This document shows, one piece after another, positions 13,345-28,800 of a stretch of DNA of 64,000 nucleotides. The stretch spans positions 19,641,085-19,705,084 of the forward strand of contig OX463786.1 of assembly GCA_949825025.1 (NCBI GenBank), read 5' to 3'. The position numbers and the translations under genes are program-made. Position 1 is the first letter of the stretch; the number at the start of each line of letters is the position of its first letter. The notes beneath the pieces are model-generated. The model saw nothing but the letters and a program-made list of their open reading frames with translations, had not been told where the DNA came from and did no database searches. The DNA is from Siphlonurus alternatus. Taxonomy: Eukaryota; Arthropoda; Insecta; Ephemeroptera; Siphlonuridae.

Positions 13345-14075
13345 TTAAGAGTAAAGTAACACGTCCGGGCCAATTTTAAAAATATTCACACACATGAAAA
13401 TTATGAAACATGTCTTAAGGGTAAGGTAACGCCACCAATGTTAAAAAAAATCCCTCTCACAAAAATTCTGAAAAAAATTTAAAATGTTCTCCTCTATACC
13501 CCCTATCAGTACCTAAAATATCAGGTGTACAAATACGATCTAGTTTTTGAGTTATAAATTTTTAAAGTTGACTACTTTAACATGGAGAAATGAAACTCCC
13601 ATGTTAAATTGGTCAACTTTAAAAATTCATAACTCAAAAACTAGATCGTATTTGTATACCTGATATTTTAGCTACTGATAGGGGGTGTAGAGGAGAACAT
13701 TTTAAATTTTTTTCAGAATTTTTGTGAGAGGGATTTTTTTTAACATTGGTGGCGTTACCTTACCCTTAAAATATATTCTCTACATCCCCTAGATAGTATA
13801 GTAGCAAAAAAATCAGGTCTACAAATTTGTTCTAGTTTTATTTTTAAAGTTGACTAATTTAATTAACATGGAAGTTTCATTTCTCCATTTTATATTAGTC
13901 ATACACATATAACGTAAAAAAATAATAGCTCATAAACTAGATCGAATTTGAATACCTGATATTTTAGCTACTGATAGGGGAAGTAAAGGAGAACATTTTA
14001 AGATATGTCCTTAATTTTCTCTTCATGTGTGGGATTTTTTTTTTTTTAACATTAGGCGTGTTACTTTACCCTTAA
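13345..14075. mobile_element. Family A element split by a nested family A element
   Basis: The outer left end TTAAGAGTAAAGTAACACGT pairs with AGGCGTGTTACTTTACCCTTAA at the right. Shared internal words include CTCTACATCCCCTA and AACTAGATCGAATTTG. The copy at 13415-13769 is inserted after CATGTC in its left arm. Confidence 0.8.
13415..13769. mobile_element. Family A fold-back element (copy 2), nested
   Basis: TTAAGGGTAAGGTAACGCC at the left and GGCGTTACCTTACCCTTAA at the right are perfect complements. 355 bp, TTAA at both ends. Inserted into the older element 13345-14075. Confidence 0.92.
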
Positions 14076-15059
14076 AGCGTTCAGATTTTAATTATATGAA
14101 ACAATTTAATGCGGACGCAGTGTATGTACACTCGTCACCTCAGAAAATTTCCCTTTGCAGCCTTGTTAATCATCATGCTCTGTGTTATTCTTATGGTGCA
14201 AAAGGGAAAATTTCCGAGGCGACGAGTCTACATGAAACGTATGTTCGTATCTAGTTGCTGTTTTTAGTTTTTGTTATAACTTTGTCAAGAGAGTTGGCTG
14301 ATGGACCCTCTCTCGCTACTTCTATTTAAAGAAAATTCTAAGATATATTAAAAAAACATGATTTTTTTAAAGCCTGAAATGCTATTAATTCTTCCTGTAC
14401 TTTATAAAAAAAATTAAAATCTAAAAAAAAATCATGCAGACCAACATTTAATATTCATTGTGTATTCTGCAATAATAAAAATCAAGGTTACTTTTGTCAG
14501 TTCCTCGTTTCTTGTGACGTCACAGTGATTTCAGTGATTCTGATTATATTGAGTTTCTTGCTCCGACCCAGACATAAAATACGAGATACTAACCTTCCTC
14601 AACTTGTAATCGAATTGCCTTATTTAGCTTGAGAATACTTACACAAAAAAATAACCAGCAAAAATAATCAAGAATGCTTTGTCTGGATTTTTATTTTCTT
14701 TTTTAAAAGAACATGAATGCATTTTTGTACTTCTTATTAAAATAACTTGTATTCTTAAATAGTTTTTGTTCCTTTTTTAATATAGAGTTATATTAAATTA
14801 ATGCTTTTAAAATTTTAAATTTGTTTTGTGAATATTATTAATGAAAAAAACAACAAGTGTTTGGCAAGAGCGTCTTTATAATAATTATGCTCCTCACTAT
14901 GAACATGAACAAAATATGCATGTACAATGGAAAAAAAAATATTTATTTTGCTTTGCTTTTTTTTTTTTTTTTTTTTTTTTTTTTTCCTTTTGCATTATAT
15001 ATGATTTGGATAAAGGATAACTTCGAGTTGTATTACTTCAAATTTTCAGATTTTTTTAA

Positions 15060-15427
15060 GTTAGAGATAACACGTCCAATGTTAATAAAAATCCCATTCA
15101 TGAAAATTATGAAGGAAAAAAAAAAAATTTGAAATGTTCTCCTCTACATCCCCTATGAGTAGGTAAAATATCAGGTATACAAAAACGAGCTAGTTTTCGA
15201 GTTATTAATTTTTAAAGTTGGCTAATTTAGTATGGGAGTTCCATTTCTCCATGCTAAATTAGTGAACTTCAAAAATTAATTAATAACTCGAAAACTAGTT
15301 CGTTTTTGTATACCTGATATATTTTACCTACTGATAAGGTATGTAAAGGAGAACATTTTAATTTTTTTCCATAATTTTTATGAAGGGTATTTTTATTAAC
15401 ATATTGGGCGTGTGATCTCTACCTTAC
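15060..15427. mobile_element. Family A fold-back element (copy 3), diverged
   Basis: Mirrored AAATGTTCTCCTCTACATCC/GGAGAACATTT, ACGAGCTAGTTTTCGAGTTA and CTCCATGCTAAATTAGT. The termini read TAGAGATAACACGTCCAAT and GGGCGTGTGATCTCTACC. Confidence 0.8.
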
Positions 15428-15907
15428 CCCCTAACACTAATTCAAAACTTGTTGCAAAATTCTGTTACGTCATAGTCATAGGGAAAGACGTTGCATGACT
15501 ATGACGTCACAGCGTTTTCCCCCTCGATTTTGTGTGTGTTATAAGGTTCTAAAAAATGAAAAAAATAGACAGTTTATAATTCTAGGTCCAACTGAATTGT
15601 ATATTTATTATGGTCTAGCTATTAATAATAACATTAAATATCAAGAATGTACTAAAAAACAAATAAATTTTATGAAGATTTTATTATTAATAATCATCAT
15701 TATACAAGTACAACGAAAGACAAGAAAAAAAATATATTGTAACAATTAAATACCCTTGCACTCAAAAGTTAATTTATAATTAAATTAATATTATTTTTAA
15801 CAAACAAATAATGTACACTCCAAAATGTATGATTAATTTTTAATGAGATAATTTAGGTTTGGAAAATTTCTGATGTTGGGAGTGTACACTAGCGCCTCTG
15901 GTGTCAT

Positions 15908-18900
15908 CTAGGGGAAACCATCTTCATCTTCCTCCGCCATCTCCTTGGCTAACTCGAGATCTTGTTGCTCGCGCTCACGACGCTCCTGAAACAATCGAAG
16001 AAAAGAATTCAACAATTTGTAATTATACATTTTTACAGGGATACATCCCTATATAAGCTTGAAGCTCAAGTCTTGCCAGGTATGGTTGCGTAGGCTAATT
16101 ATAAGAAAGGGAAAGGATGGTTCAGTATTCATTGAGGTGTGACTGACATATAAAAAATAATTCCATGTATTTAATTGATATTATTAATTTCTTACTGATT
16201 GTGAGAAGAAAAAATTAAAGCTAGGTAGGAAACCGTAAAATAAATTTAATTATTATACAGATTTAAAAAATGAGGTAACAAAATATTTATTCATAACAAT
16301 TAAACTCAGGAAAGACACCTCTTATTTTTTCAATGGACTACAAAATCTAGGAAATCAGACACAAGCGCTATATTATCTTCATTGTATCCTATTTTTAATA
16401 GAATGATCGTGATTTCGATCCCAGGAAATGACAAATTTTATACAAGTGGCGGTAGCAACTGAGAGGTGATTGATGGCATTATCCATCAACCAAACTTATG
16501 ACGGTTTCCATGGTTTCCTCAGTCAGAATTATATAAAATTTTAATTGGGATAGAGGACACAAAAATTCTTTAATCGCGTCAATAAAGTAAATATGTACTG
16601 AATTTAGACAATGAAATCTATGAGACAAAAAAACAATTCCATATTTTATTGATATTATTAATTTCATAAGAAGAAGAAAAAATAAAAGTTAGGAAAAAGG
16701 TAGGAAATTGTAAAATAAATTTAATTATTATACAGATTTAAAAAATGAGTGTAACAAAATATTTGTTCATAAGAATTAAACTAAAATTAATTACTATCAA
16801 AGCTTCTAAAATTAAGACTAACTCTCTTAAAAAAACATCAACTTTTAAAGCAATATTTTCAATTATATCAAACTTTAACGTATAAATATGATTGATTATA
16901 AAATAAAATACGAAAAAAAAATTTAATAACGATATTTCGTTTTATAAAACTAGTCAGCAAATACGTATTTTTTTAAAACATTTTTTTTTTTATATATAAA
17001 AATCAATAAAAAAACTAGTAGCTTGACCAAGCATATAGTGGACAATTTTTTTTTTTAAAACCTTCTTACTCTCACGGTATTTTTCACCCTCAAATAAAAG
17101 TTTTATATTTATAATATTCAATCATTTTTACTTTAACTCCCCTTAAAAAAACCAGCTTATGGCTTATAATCCTTCATATATTATTATTATAATACGCTTC
17201 GTCATCTAATGATATGAATGAATGCTATATCCATCTATTTTCAAGACATTATGTTTTTTTTTAATATAATAATACTCCCCTATATAATATAGTTACCCCA
17301 CTCCTTATAAGTATTTAAAATCAACCCTTCTTATCAACCCTTGGACGCTTCATAACTTTTACTTATAAGGGTCAAAACTTGATTAAAATAAAAAATAATA
17401 TATATAAAGGACTGGTCATTTTCAATCCCCTTACACCTTCAACTATAAAATCAATGCTTAAAGTCCCCTATATACCAATTTATAAATATAAAAAATAAAA
17501 GTTGTATCATGGGAAAAATTTGAACATAGGGTGATTGAATGTTTAATAAAAAAAAAAATCATGAGTATGATTTATTTTTTTATATTATTATTAAGCACGT
17601 ACGACATTTTTTTTAAAAATAAATTTGTTTATAAAATTGTTTATATAAAAAAATTAATTATGATTTCAATCCTGTTGTATATAGGGTATTATACTATATA
17701 GTCGCATTTGAGTTTATAATGTTTATATCTTAAATTCCAGCGCCGGCTGTTCGTGAATTCGACCTATAGCATATTGTTTCAAGGGTTTTTGTAAGTCCCT
17801 TCCAAATTAAAGCGGTCATTCCATAGTAATAAATTGTCAATTTGTGACTGAGGGAACTTGGAAACCTTAGTCAGGATGGTCGGTAATTTATGAAGGATGT
17901 CATCAATCACCTCCCGGATGCACCCATAACTCACAACTTTGCAAGCCACTTAGCCATATTAATATTATAATTTTTTAAGGAGAATGAAAAATAAAAAATC
18001 CATTTATAAAATAAGGTCGACCAAAAATTATACGAGATGTATTTTCTAAACACTGAAAAGAGATTTGCACATCGGCAATTTAACTAATATGCCCTCATTT
18101 GTAAAATGCGTTTTTTTTTGTTTTTTTTTTTTTTGTTTTTAACCATGCATAAATTGTATAAGACACGGAAATCTATAGGCTGAGTAAACTATTCTTTTTT
18201 TTTTCTCCATTCACAAATAAAAATTTAATATTTTATTTATTTTTATGAACAAAATAAAAGCATTGCAATACAATTTACGAAGATGAATATAAAAATGACA
18301 CTAATTTACAATTTTCGAGCTTTACTTCTTAAACAAATAAGAAATAACTTACTATTATTTTACACTAAAGTAATAAAAAATCAATAATTAAGTATAAAAA
18401 GCTTCGCCCGAACAGGGACTCGAACCCTGGACCCTTAGGTTAAAAGCCTAATGCTCTACCGACTGAGCTATCCGGGCCAGTGAAGAAGATAGAACTGTTT
18501 GTTCATTCCATTGTTCCCTGTGTTGGAGAGATAGCCTGGAGAAGGAAATGACGAAATAGTTGAAATAAACACGAATATTTTCTGCATGACCGAAGAAGAG
18601 TAAAAAAATATTACCAGTTTCACTTCGTCAGTTATGCATGGAGCTCCAATTTTACGTACATAAAGTCGAATTTACTATCGTAAACACTGATATTATGATC
18701 CCTAGCGTATTATTTGGTATATTGACAACATGTGTTCTTTTTAATCGATAATGACAATAATGAAAATCAATTTAAAATACTAAGTTATGTAATATAGTTT
18801 TTAGTATTTTTACATATTATAATTAAATCTATTATAGAAACCAGCACAAGTGCAGTAACTTAAAGCTGAGAAAACTATGGAAACCTTGTTCAGAATGGCA

Positions 18901-19771
18901 ATCCATTTTGTCAATGGACCAAATGGGGAAATGAACCAAAGACTTGAGAACCATATGAACAGTATATAAGCTATAAAAGTGTTACAATTAAGGCCCAAGC
19001 GGAGAAACGCAATTTTTTTCAACGATCAGCTAACCACGCTGAAACTTTCTTGACATTGGCGAAATGACAAAAAGCTAATAAAAGCAATGTCATATTCCAT
19101 TTATAATTTATAAGAGTCTTCTTATGTAATATTATACTTCCAGTATATACTATTGATCGTAGGCGCTTGAAAATGTTGTATATAAAAACAACGCTTGAGA
19201 TGGTGTAGTCGAACCGCGTAGCAAGAAATTATGTTCAAAATATGTGCCAATATAATGTACTGTATAATAGGAAATAGGGCTGTGGGTCTATCCAGCCAAT
19301 TTACTCCCTAATTAATGCCTTCTTTTAGAACCCCAAAGTGGGTTGCTAAAACCCTGAAAACACTGTGAACTGCCATGACCATAGATAGATATAATGGAGT
19401 ATCGAACTCGATTTTTTTTATTGCAGAAATGGATAGAGGGTGCAAAGTTATGCTACCCTGATTTTTTTCAGATTTTTTAGAGCCCGGGAACTATTTTTAA
19501 AAAAATTATTGAAAGTTATTTTTGTGACATCATGAGACGCCGCTCCTTAAGAAAAAGATAGGACTTGCCGCCTCGTGACGTCACAAAAAGGACTTTTAAT
19601 AATTTTTTAAAAATAGTTCCTTGGCTCTAAAAAATATGGAAAAAATTACGGTAGCAAAACTTTGCACGCTCTATCCATTTCTGCAATAAAAAAAATTTGA
19701 GGTCGATACTCCATTATAGTTTCAAGTGTTAAAAAATAATAAATAAATGAAAAAATAAACAAATAAATGGA

Positions 19772-19818
<47 letters not shown>

Positions 19819-22800
19819 AATAAAATAAATAATGGTCTGTTCAATAACAGTATATCGATTATATATCGATTAGTAAAATACTTCGTTTTTTTTTTTTTTT
19901 TTTTTTTTTTCTAAGGATTAGATTTGTAAATAAGAAACACCGAAAAGCAAGTGCATTGATTGAACATGCACGTTTTTTTCATGAGTCCTTCTAACAAACA
20001 AACCAACGAATATAGTGGAATAAAATCAATAGGTATGTTCCAGCTATAATAATATTAAAATGTTCAAAATAAATTCTTTAAAATATTAATAAAATACCGT
20101 GATTCATTATGACGACACTAGCATTTCCTTATTTACGCGACATACATACAGCAAACACTACCGCAAGGTCGGCAAAATATTAACCTCGCCTTAACTGATT
20201 ACATAACCGTGCTGGAAAACCACGTCACCATTGTAAAATTACATTAAAATACGAAAATATCTAATAAAAATTATCATAATAATATTTTAAATTTATAATA
20301 ATCAATTTTTAAATTTAAAAAAATATCGCCCGAACAGGGACTCGAACCCTGGACCCTTAGGTTAAAAGCCTAATGCTCTACCGACTGAGCTATCCGGGCT
20401 CATAACTACATTGCAAGTATATCGTTATAATGTACTGTAAGTATGAACTAATTGCCAAGATTCTATTGGAGTAGCCAAGAATGATGTAATTGCTTTCAGG
20501 CACTGCACTATATTTATAACTAATTAGTAATGACGAGTTAAAAAACATACTTCTATTGTTTTAAATATTAATTAAGATGTTTAAATACTATAATGCAATT
20601 TGAAATAATAAAAGTTTCGTAATTATAGAAGCGTACTGGATTGGAATTAAAAAATGTGCTGACTGGTACGAAATTTTTGTTTTACATTAAAACACGTTAA
20701 TTACATATATTATTAATTTTAAAAAGCTTCGTTGACTTTGTTAGCATAGATTGTAGCCTAGAAATATTTTAGCATTAAAATATTATACCAAATTATAGTA
20801 CTAAGTATGTATAGGTTTATACCATCATGTATTTATTTGTTTAATTTATTAAACTATGCAAAATTCTTCGAGAATAGTACCAAAAGAGTAATAATGAAAG
20901 ATAACTTTCACCTTACAGGATTCAAAACAAAAAAGTTAAGTGTGGCTTAAAATTAAAATAATTATGAGTTTTTTTTTTCTCCATGTTATTATCTATCCTT
21001 TATGCGATTTATATTTATAATTATATGTTATGCATTTTAAATAAAAAAGTAAAATTTCACAGCAAGGATAATATATATTCTCCATGTTTCACAGAAATAA
21101 TTATCTGTAGCGATAAATTAAGTAAATATTTATAGTAATTAAAGCATAAAATGATATAATTCTTTAAGGGATGAAATATATTAATTTTTTATTACTTGTG
21201 GTGATTAAATATATTTATCACGATTAAAAAAAATATATAATGAAAAGAATACTAAAAAAATTGACGTATATATTTACATCTTTGATACAAACAAAAACAG
21301 TAAGTGAAATGATATAGACTTAATTAAAATAAAGTACTAGCAATGATCATAAAAAAATATATCTATCATTGCAAACTCGCGTCGTATGAATAAAAAAAAG
21401 CCACGAAATGTTTCATCAACAATATAAAAAGATCTCTTAAAAAAGGTCTTAAAAAACAGAGTTATAATTCAGGGTGGATTACTATACATAGGGGTAGTCG
21501 TGTGCCCCTGCATAAACAACCCCTTTTTTTCAACCCTCTTTGTATTTAACCCTCTATACTTCATCTCAACTTATGAAATCTTCTATGTCAGAAATTTGTT
21601 TAAAAATTGAGGTTATAAAAATTAGACTTTGGAGGTTGTTAAAAGGTTGGTAAACGCTACAGTTTTGTAATTCTTTCACAGGTAAAAGTGTAGACAGCTG
21701 TGATAAGAAGATCTTTTGTATTAACAATCTATGGAAATATATTAAAAACGGAGGGTTGTATGCTTTGTTAGTTTAAACATTTATTGTTAAACAATGTAAC
21801 CAAGTTTTGCTACTGTACGATGTTTAATATTTCTAGCGATGACAAGATTTAATATTCTCCTAGTTTTTTCAAGAGAAGAATTAAACAGATTCGTCTTTAT
21901 ATGTATTTTTTTTTTTCGTCCAGCAATTATTGCTGCTTTTATATTTTATAAAAAAATGTAGTACTTTCAGCATTAAAATTTATTTATTAATATTATTATA
22001 ACTAGTTATATGCACTGTATATTATCATTAAAGAAATTACACTAACTATTGTAATCACGATTTTTGTTATTTTTTATGAAAACTGACTAATTTATAATTA
22101 TGATGATTAAACTATAACGAAAATAGCAACTTATGTGGTACCATCCTTAGTAGGTGATACTTTCATCTTTTCATTGCACCAAAAAGAAAAAAAAAAAAAA
22201 AAAAAGGCCAAAAAACGCTGTTTGAAAAAATAATAAAAAAAAGCAACACAATTCTAGTTTTTGAGTTACATAGTATATAAGATAAATATCGAAAGAATGT
22301 TATTGGGACTGCTTCAAATAGTCAAAATTTAGTCAAATAAGCATCTAAAAAATTAACTCATTTCTTTTTTTTTATTATTTGATCAAATTAATAGTAAATT
22401 AGTATCGTTTTCAGTGTAAAAATATTTTGGGTTTACTATTAAAAAATAATTAGCAAAATAGCTGCTAATGGTGCCATTGTGATGAAGTCATCAGAATTAG
22501 TACCAAATAATTGTGTCAAACCTACAAAAATAAAACCACTTCAAATATTTCTATGTAAATAAACACATACATAAAAAACAATTAAAAAAAAAAAACATAC
22601 GGCTAACGTAAGATTATTTCCCTGAATGTATGTACAAAATATCCTTCAATTTACAGCAACGTAGTTTGTTAATTGCATCACCTACAAGTAATTATTTTTT
22701 ATTATATGCACACGTCCTAAAAAATATAATTTAACCCAAATATGTATTTATAAATTTATTTAATGTTTTTATATAACAACTCTCTAGAAACACAAAAATA

Positions 22801-25800
22801 TTGACCTAATTTTGCCTCCATTATTTTTTTTTAATTCACACAATTTTTCAGTTCCAGTCCCCATTACATATTAATTAGTGTAGTTCTTCAAATTTACTCT
22901 ATTCACCCCTCAAGTTGGTTCTTCAGCCACCCCCATGCTAAAATAAGGGGTGATATCTCCAATATTGCCATGCAAGGGCAAATCAACTGCGTACAAACAC
23001 TTATGAAACAGCTTGTACAATTTAAAATACTGTATAGGCAAGATCTCCAAGATATAAGTTAATGTGTATTGAAACTTACAACTGGTAATACTGTATTAAA
23101 TAAATTTTGTTGGTATTTATTAGAGACAGACTGGGTATTAGGAGCCCCAGAGAGCACTGTGAACATGCAATGTTGAAAAACAAGTTCCGCCATTGGTAAC
23201 CAAACCATTAGAGACAAGAATTTATGTAAGTAAGGCAATCGAAATCTGGAACCAATTTTTCTTTCTGATAAGTATTTGCAGTTTTCATGGATTTTATTTG
23301 AGACTAACAATGTTATATCAATCTCAATGTTCTACTGATGATACCTTAGCAAGCCTGCCATTCACGTTTCTGCCTATTTTTTTTTTGTTCCGAGTAAAAA
23401 AAAAAAAAAAAAAAAAAAAAATTGAAAATCATAAATACATAACAGAAAATTGTAGAAAAAATAAAAATAAATAAATAAAAAATTGCACTTATTGCAGATC
23501 TCAAATCAGGACACTCAACCTTGCTTGAATAGGGCAGCGTCATGAGATTGTTGGGTTGCCTGCTTACAGGATAACTGCCTGCTTACAGGATAACTGCCTG
23601 CTTACAGGATAACGCTCAGCTGTTTACCTCCTCTCCTTTCTTCTACTGTTGTCCTACCGTACACTTAAAACTATTGGAAAAAAAAATTTAAAATGTTAGA
23701 AAAATTGACTTTTTGTCAGGTATAATTATTTAGGGACACGAAAATGTAGCTTATGAATTCTTTATAAACTAGCAGATGATGTTGAAACGATATAAATTTA
23801 ATAATTTTCGTCAATAATTTATAATTATTTATTTCCCTACATTTTCTCCTCTTATGCAACAAAACAATATTGTGCGGCAGGCTCCTGTAAAGTATGTAAT
23901 ATGCATTGTAGTGACGTCACGTGGGCTTGGCCTAAAATTTCTTTAAGCCCCTTTCAAGGAACACTCACCTCTGCAGACTCAAGGTCCTTGTTGTAGGCCT
24001 TGGGAGGGTAACGCATGGCCTTGACGCTCTGGTTGTGGATGTCCAGACAGAAGGCGATTCGCTGGTGGAACGCCAGCTGGGGCTCTCGCGTGCAGTAAAC
24101 GTCGGACGTCTCCCGAGACCTCATGTAGCCCTTCTCGTGGTCCAGTGTCGCCTCAATTACTCCGTCACGGATCGCCTGCCAACATCACAAGAGGTTTGTG
24201 TTACTTTTGTACGAGTGACAGTGTTTTAGGAATGAAGTTAGATCAGTGATTTGAATTAGTCCATCAAAAAAGAGGAACACAATGAAAATGATTCAGCTGA
24301 TGACAGAGATGTATCAAGGTTTTAGCGTTAAGGGAAAAAATAAATAAATAGTTCCAAACAAATAATAATAAAATAAAAAATAACAAAAAAAATTGGAGAA
24401 GTATACATAATGGAATGCAATACTAAAGGACAACATGCACTTTTTTTTATTTATTATTGTATATTTGGATACTGTAGATAGAGAACCTCTAGTTACACTA
24501 TATATTGTCAATTACAGTACTTTCAGTTATTTTAAACTTCTAAAGCCCGTACAATTGTTTAAAAAAAAAAAGTGAAAAAATTGATCACACAAAATTTGAG
24601 GTTCTTTCTATCTATAGATAAATACAAAAATTACTAACTAATTTTACCACAAATCCAAGTTGATTGTTCTTTACTAGAAAATCTCATACACAAACAACTA
24701 CAGTAAACTTTCGATTTTGTGAAGTGAAATGTCGGTCCCAGACAACCATATAAATAGGCCTTTCAATGTTAATACTTTCGATTTTGTGAATTCATGTTTT
24801 TTTTGGATCTCTTGAGACTTCATAAAATTGAAAGTTTACTGTATCTTACAATTACATAGTTCCTTGATAGAAACAAGTTACTCTATCATTTTTATAATTA
24901 AACAGCATCAATATGCAATAACTAATTTCATGCAGGTTTCTTATAATGGACAATTTACAATACTTACATGATCGTTTTTTACTGCAAAAATGAATAGAGG
25001 GTACCAAATTATGCTACTCTGAATTTTTTTAAATTTTTTTGAGTCCTGTAACTATTTTTAAAAAATTATTGAAAGTTCGGCCACGCTCCCTGGAGGTGTC
25101 AATAGGCGTTTTTTGCCCTATCCTTTTTATTAAGGATTCAGGGGTGCCAACTTAAATTACAGGACTTTCAATAAATATTTAAAAATAGTTCCGGGTCTCA
25201 AAAAAATCTGAAACAATTCAGAGTAGCATAATTTGGTACCCTCTATTTATTTCTGCAGTAAAAAAAATGTCATGTAAGTTGTCCATAGTAACAGAAAACA
25301 CTCTTGACATATGAGGTCTCTTCTTACCTTAGCGATGATGAACTCTGCCTCTTGCGGGGAATCCAACATGAGTTTGCGGGTGATGTCAGCGAGAGAGATG
25401 CGAGAGTAAGAGAGACCGATGGCTCTGATGGCGGTTTTGATGACGTTGTGACGAAGACGCAGGATCAGAGTGTATGTGTGGTCCGTCTGGAACAAAGCAC
25501 CGTACGCTCGCAGGACGTCGTTGAACCGTTGCAGGTCTCCCAGGCGAACAGCTGGAATGAGAAATGTGACGGTGAGAAAATTATGTTCAGAAGAGTAGCT
25601 GCAAATTTGAAGTTTAGGGCCACTTTTTGCTAAAGTTCACATTCTTATCTTCTACCTGAATGGTGCTTATGCTATTTTGATTATAATGGCCTCAACTGTG
25701 CTTATTAATATGCTTTTTTTAAAGTTATATTCTCACTATGATAAAATTTTATCTTATTCTTTAAACAAAAATAAATTTGATTTCAAATGATTTATTGAAC

Positions 25801-28800
25801 TTGTTTCTTTGTATATTTTCTATCATTGACTGAATCTCTTTCCAGAGCAATACTTAAAAAAAAAACACTTTTATCTAAAGTTAAAGTTATCTAATACTGT
25901 AATTTGTTAAGCCAGCATTATTTTCTAGCTATTTTAATTTTTATGAGGCAATAAACTTATAGAATTTAGTGTGGATTAGTCTGAAGAACACTATACAAGA
26001 AGAAAATTTCTTCCGATTTTTTCAATTTTTTTTTTTTTTATTAAATAAACTACCATAAATTGTTTCATTTAACTTCTGCCCGAGTCCTCTCAAAGACTCA
26101 CCCTGTGTCAGCTGGAAGTACGGTGCGAGGGCGCGTCGCATGGAGCTGTGACGGAACACCTGCCGCTCCGGGATGTCTCCCAACAGAAGCTCAACTGTCA
26201 CCGCCAGCTTCTGGACCTGAAACATTTCAAAGAAATTTAAGTTCTCGTCTCCATAGCCTGTGTGACGACCAAGGAGTACATAAATAAATATAGACGGAGT
26301 TCAATGTGGCTGCTAGAGGGAGCTGCAAAATCTCTTATTATCTACCAGATGGCAGCAGATTTACTAGAAGGATCAAAATCAAACTGAGAGCCAATCAGCA
26401 GCCAGCAACTCAACAGCCCGCAGAAAAAAAAAAAAAAAATAGAATACTATACAGGCCTTCTGCTTGCAGCTTCATTTTAACACTTCTAGCAAATCTGCTG
26501 TCATCTGGTTTTAAAAATTCAAACTAAAAATCAAAATAGCAGTGGCAGGATTTTGCAATCACCGCAGCAATGGAAAAGAGCTACGTTCACCTCCATCTAT
26601 ATGTATACTCCTTGGTGACAATGTCCACAAACAGCAGGGATAGCATCCTTGCTGTCAGGGCCATGGTTTTAATTATTATGGGTAGCTTTTTTTTTTTTTT
26701 TTTTAATTGCATAAATGAATAAATTATGATAAATTATGTTATTTTCCTCAATAAACATTTATATTATAATTTTTATTATTTTTATTTTAGGTCCTATCCT
26801 TTTATTAAGAAGTGACGCTTTCTGTCGCCTCTCTCTGAACTTTCAATAATTTTTTAAAAATATTTCCCAGGCTAATAAATAAAAAAAAATAAATAAAAAA
26901 AGAGCAGTATAATTTTGTACCCTCTTTTCATTTTTGCAATAAACATTTTACTCACGGTCTGCTTGAAGCCCACGGCGGTGTGCTGGGGAGCCTTCCTAAC
27001 GGCCTGCAGCAGATGTTTGTGAGCCGCCGAGTACTCGAGCTGGGTGGCCTTGATGCGACCAAGGTAGTAGAGGTAACGAGCAAACTCGTTGTTGCTGGCA
27101 AGGTCCGGGAACACTGACTTGGAAACCAGCTTGTCAGCCTGCAAGAATAGTGTGACAGGAGAAATTGCACACACAACATGATGCCATATACCTTGCTGGG
27201 TAAGCCAGATGCATTATTACCTCGGTCATTGATCCAAGGCAATGTTTACTGCTTTTTAGTAAAATGTTATTTTAAGCAGTGAGGCTTACTAGATTCCACG
27301 TACTGAGGACATGTTGCTAACGGCTTGCACTGCTTTGACCAGACTTTGGGATTAATTTAGCCGCTGACCCACAGAGACAATGTACTCATTCCTTTGAGCC
27401 AGGATTCCTGATTCAGGAACTGCCTCAAGGGCCGGGTCAGCATTGCCCGTGTTTTTAGTGAAAAAACGAATTCACGTTTACATAAGTTAAGATGGGACAG
27501 TGAGAACACTTAAAAATCGTCTGACTTGAAGCCTATTGTGACAGCGAGAGACGTACCTGATCGTAGAGGTGGTAGTGCAGGTAGTTACGAAGCAGACAGT
27601 TGATGAGCACCGCCTGGCCTTCGAAGTCGTTACGTAAAGTCGCGGTACGCAGGCGGGCGTGCAGGAAACTGCAGAAAAAAAGTGAACCATGTAAGAACCA
27701 AGTAGAGAGCGTTCTTTTTAGTACTCAATAGCATTAACACAACAAAGTGAGGGTTGTAAAAAAATACTGACACACAAGGAATACAGTATTGTTATTTATG
27801 TAGAAATTCTATGCTATGTTTATATTTTATGTATTTTAGAGCAAATAATACATAAAATTAACATTTTAACATACTGTATTACATTACAGTACTGTATATA
27901 AAGCAATATTTCATGTGGACCAGTTTGCTTGTTTGTTTCTGTTAATTTTCTACTTTAATTAATTATTCATGAAAAAAATTGAACTAAGCGATGTTATTTA
28001 TTTGAAAAGACAGGATAGGAACACATATATAATAGAAAAAAATATTTTGGTAAGGGAGATAGTTCGAGCTTTTAGCTGTCACTTACCAAGCAAAAAGAAA
28101 AATTAATGACATGCAAATGCATTGTTTTTAATTAATTTTCCATTTTGTTGGGTCAATGACGGCTAAAAGCTCGAATTATCTCTCTTCCCAAAACATCTTT
28201 TCTATCGTATGTGTTCTTATCCTATCTTTTTAAATAAATTTTCTATTTTAGTTGACCTTTCAGCTATGTATGTCTATGAAACTCCAAAGTAGTTCTGCAT
28301 ACCTTCGACTCTGACACTAGTGCCTATGTAATTTTCACAACTTTGTGAAGGCACAATATTGTAGTTCTTTAAAAGGAGAGTCCAAAGTATGAGCGTTCTA
28401 GCACCCTCTAGACTTCTAGTTTGAAGCTATGACTGCGACTCACCCCCTGATTTGATGCAGCTGATTGGTGAGCTCGTAGCTACGTGAGTGGTAGAAGTAA
28501 CACTTGGCGGCCACCAAGTCGATGGTACGACGGTTCTGAGCGGTCACCTTCTGCATCAGCAGGCCTGCCAACATCACCAGCGTTAGTGGGAAATGGGTGT
28601 TTTAGGAGAGGGATAGGGGGTCTGATTAAATGCCAGGACATAATCTCTAGTTTCGAGTTTTATTGCAGATAGCTTAAGTGATGAAGAATAAGTATAGTTC
28701 AATTATGTCATTCTGGCAGACCTTTAAAAAAAAGAAATAATGTATGCAGTTAAAAAAAAAAAGTGTGAAAAGTGTGAATGTAATTCATTTTATAATTATT

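Larger units (their letters stand above)
15986..23968 (-). other. Last (8-kb) intron of PSMD3
   Basis: Between coding exons 9 and 10, phase 0, GTGAGT donor and CAG acceptor. Besides the two tRNA genes, SINE pieces, the fold-back at 19391-19717 and short tandem repeats, 20,400-23,100 is AT-rich with no recognised feature. Confidence 0.85.

Noticed and set aside
25304..25633. 109-codon plus-strand frame
   Set aside because: Antisense shadow of PSMD3 exon 8, whose minus frame is the real coding frame.
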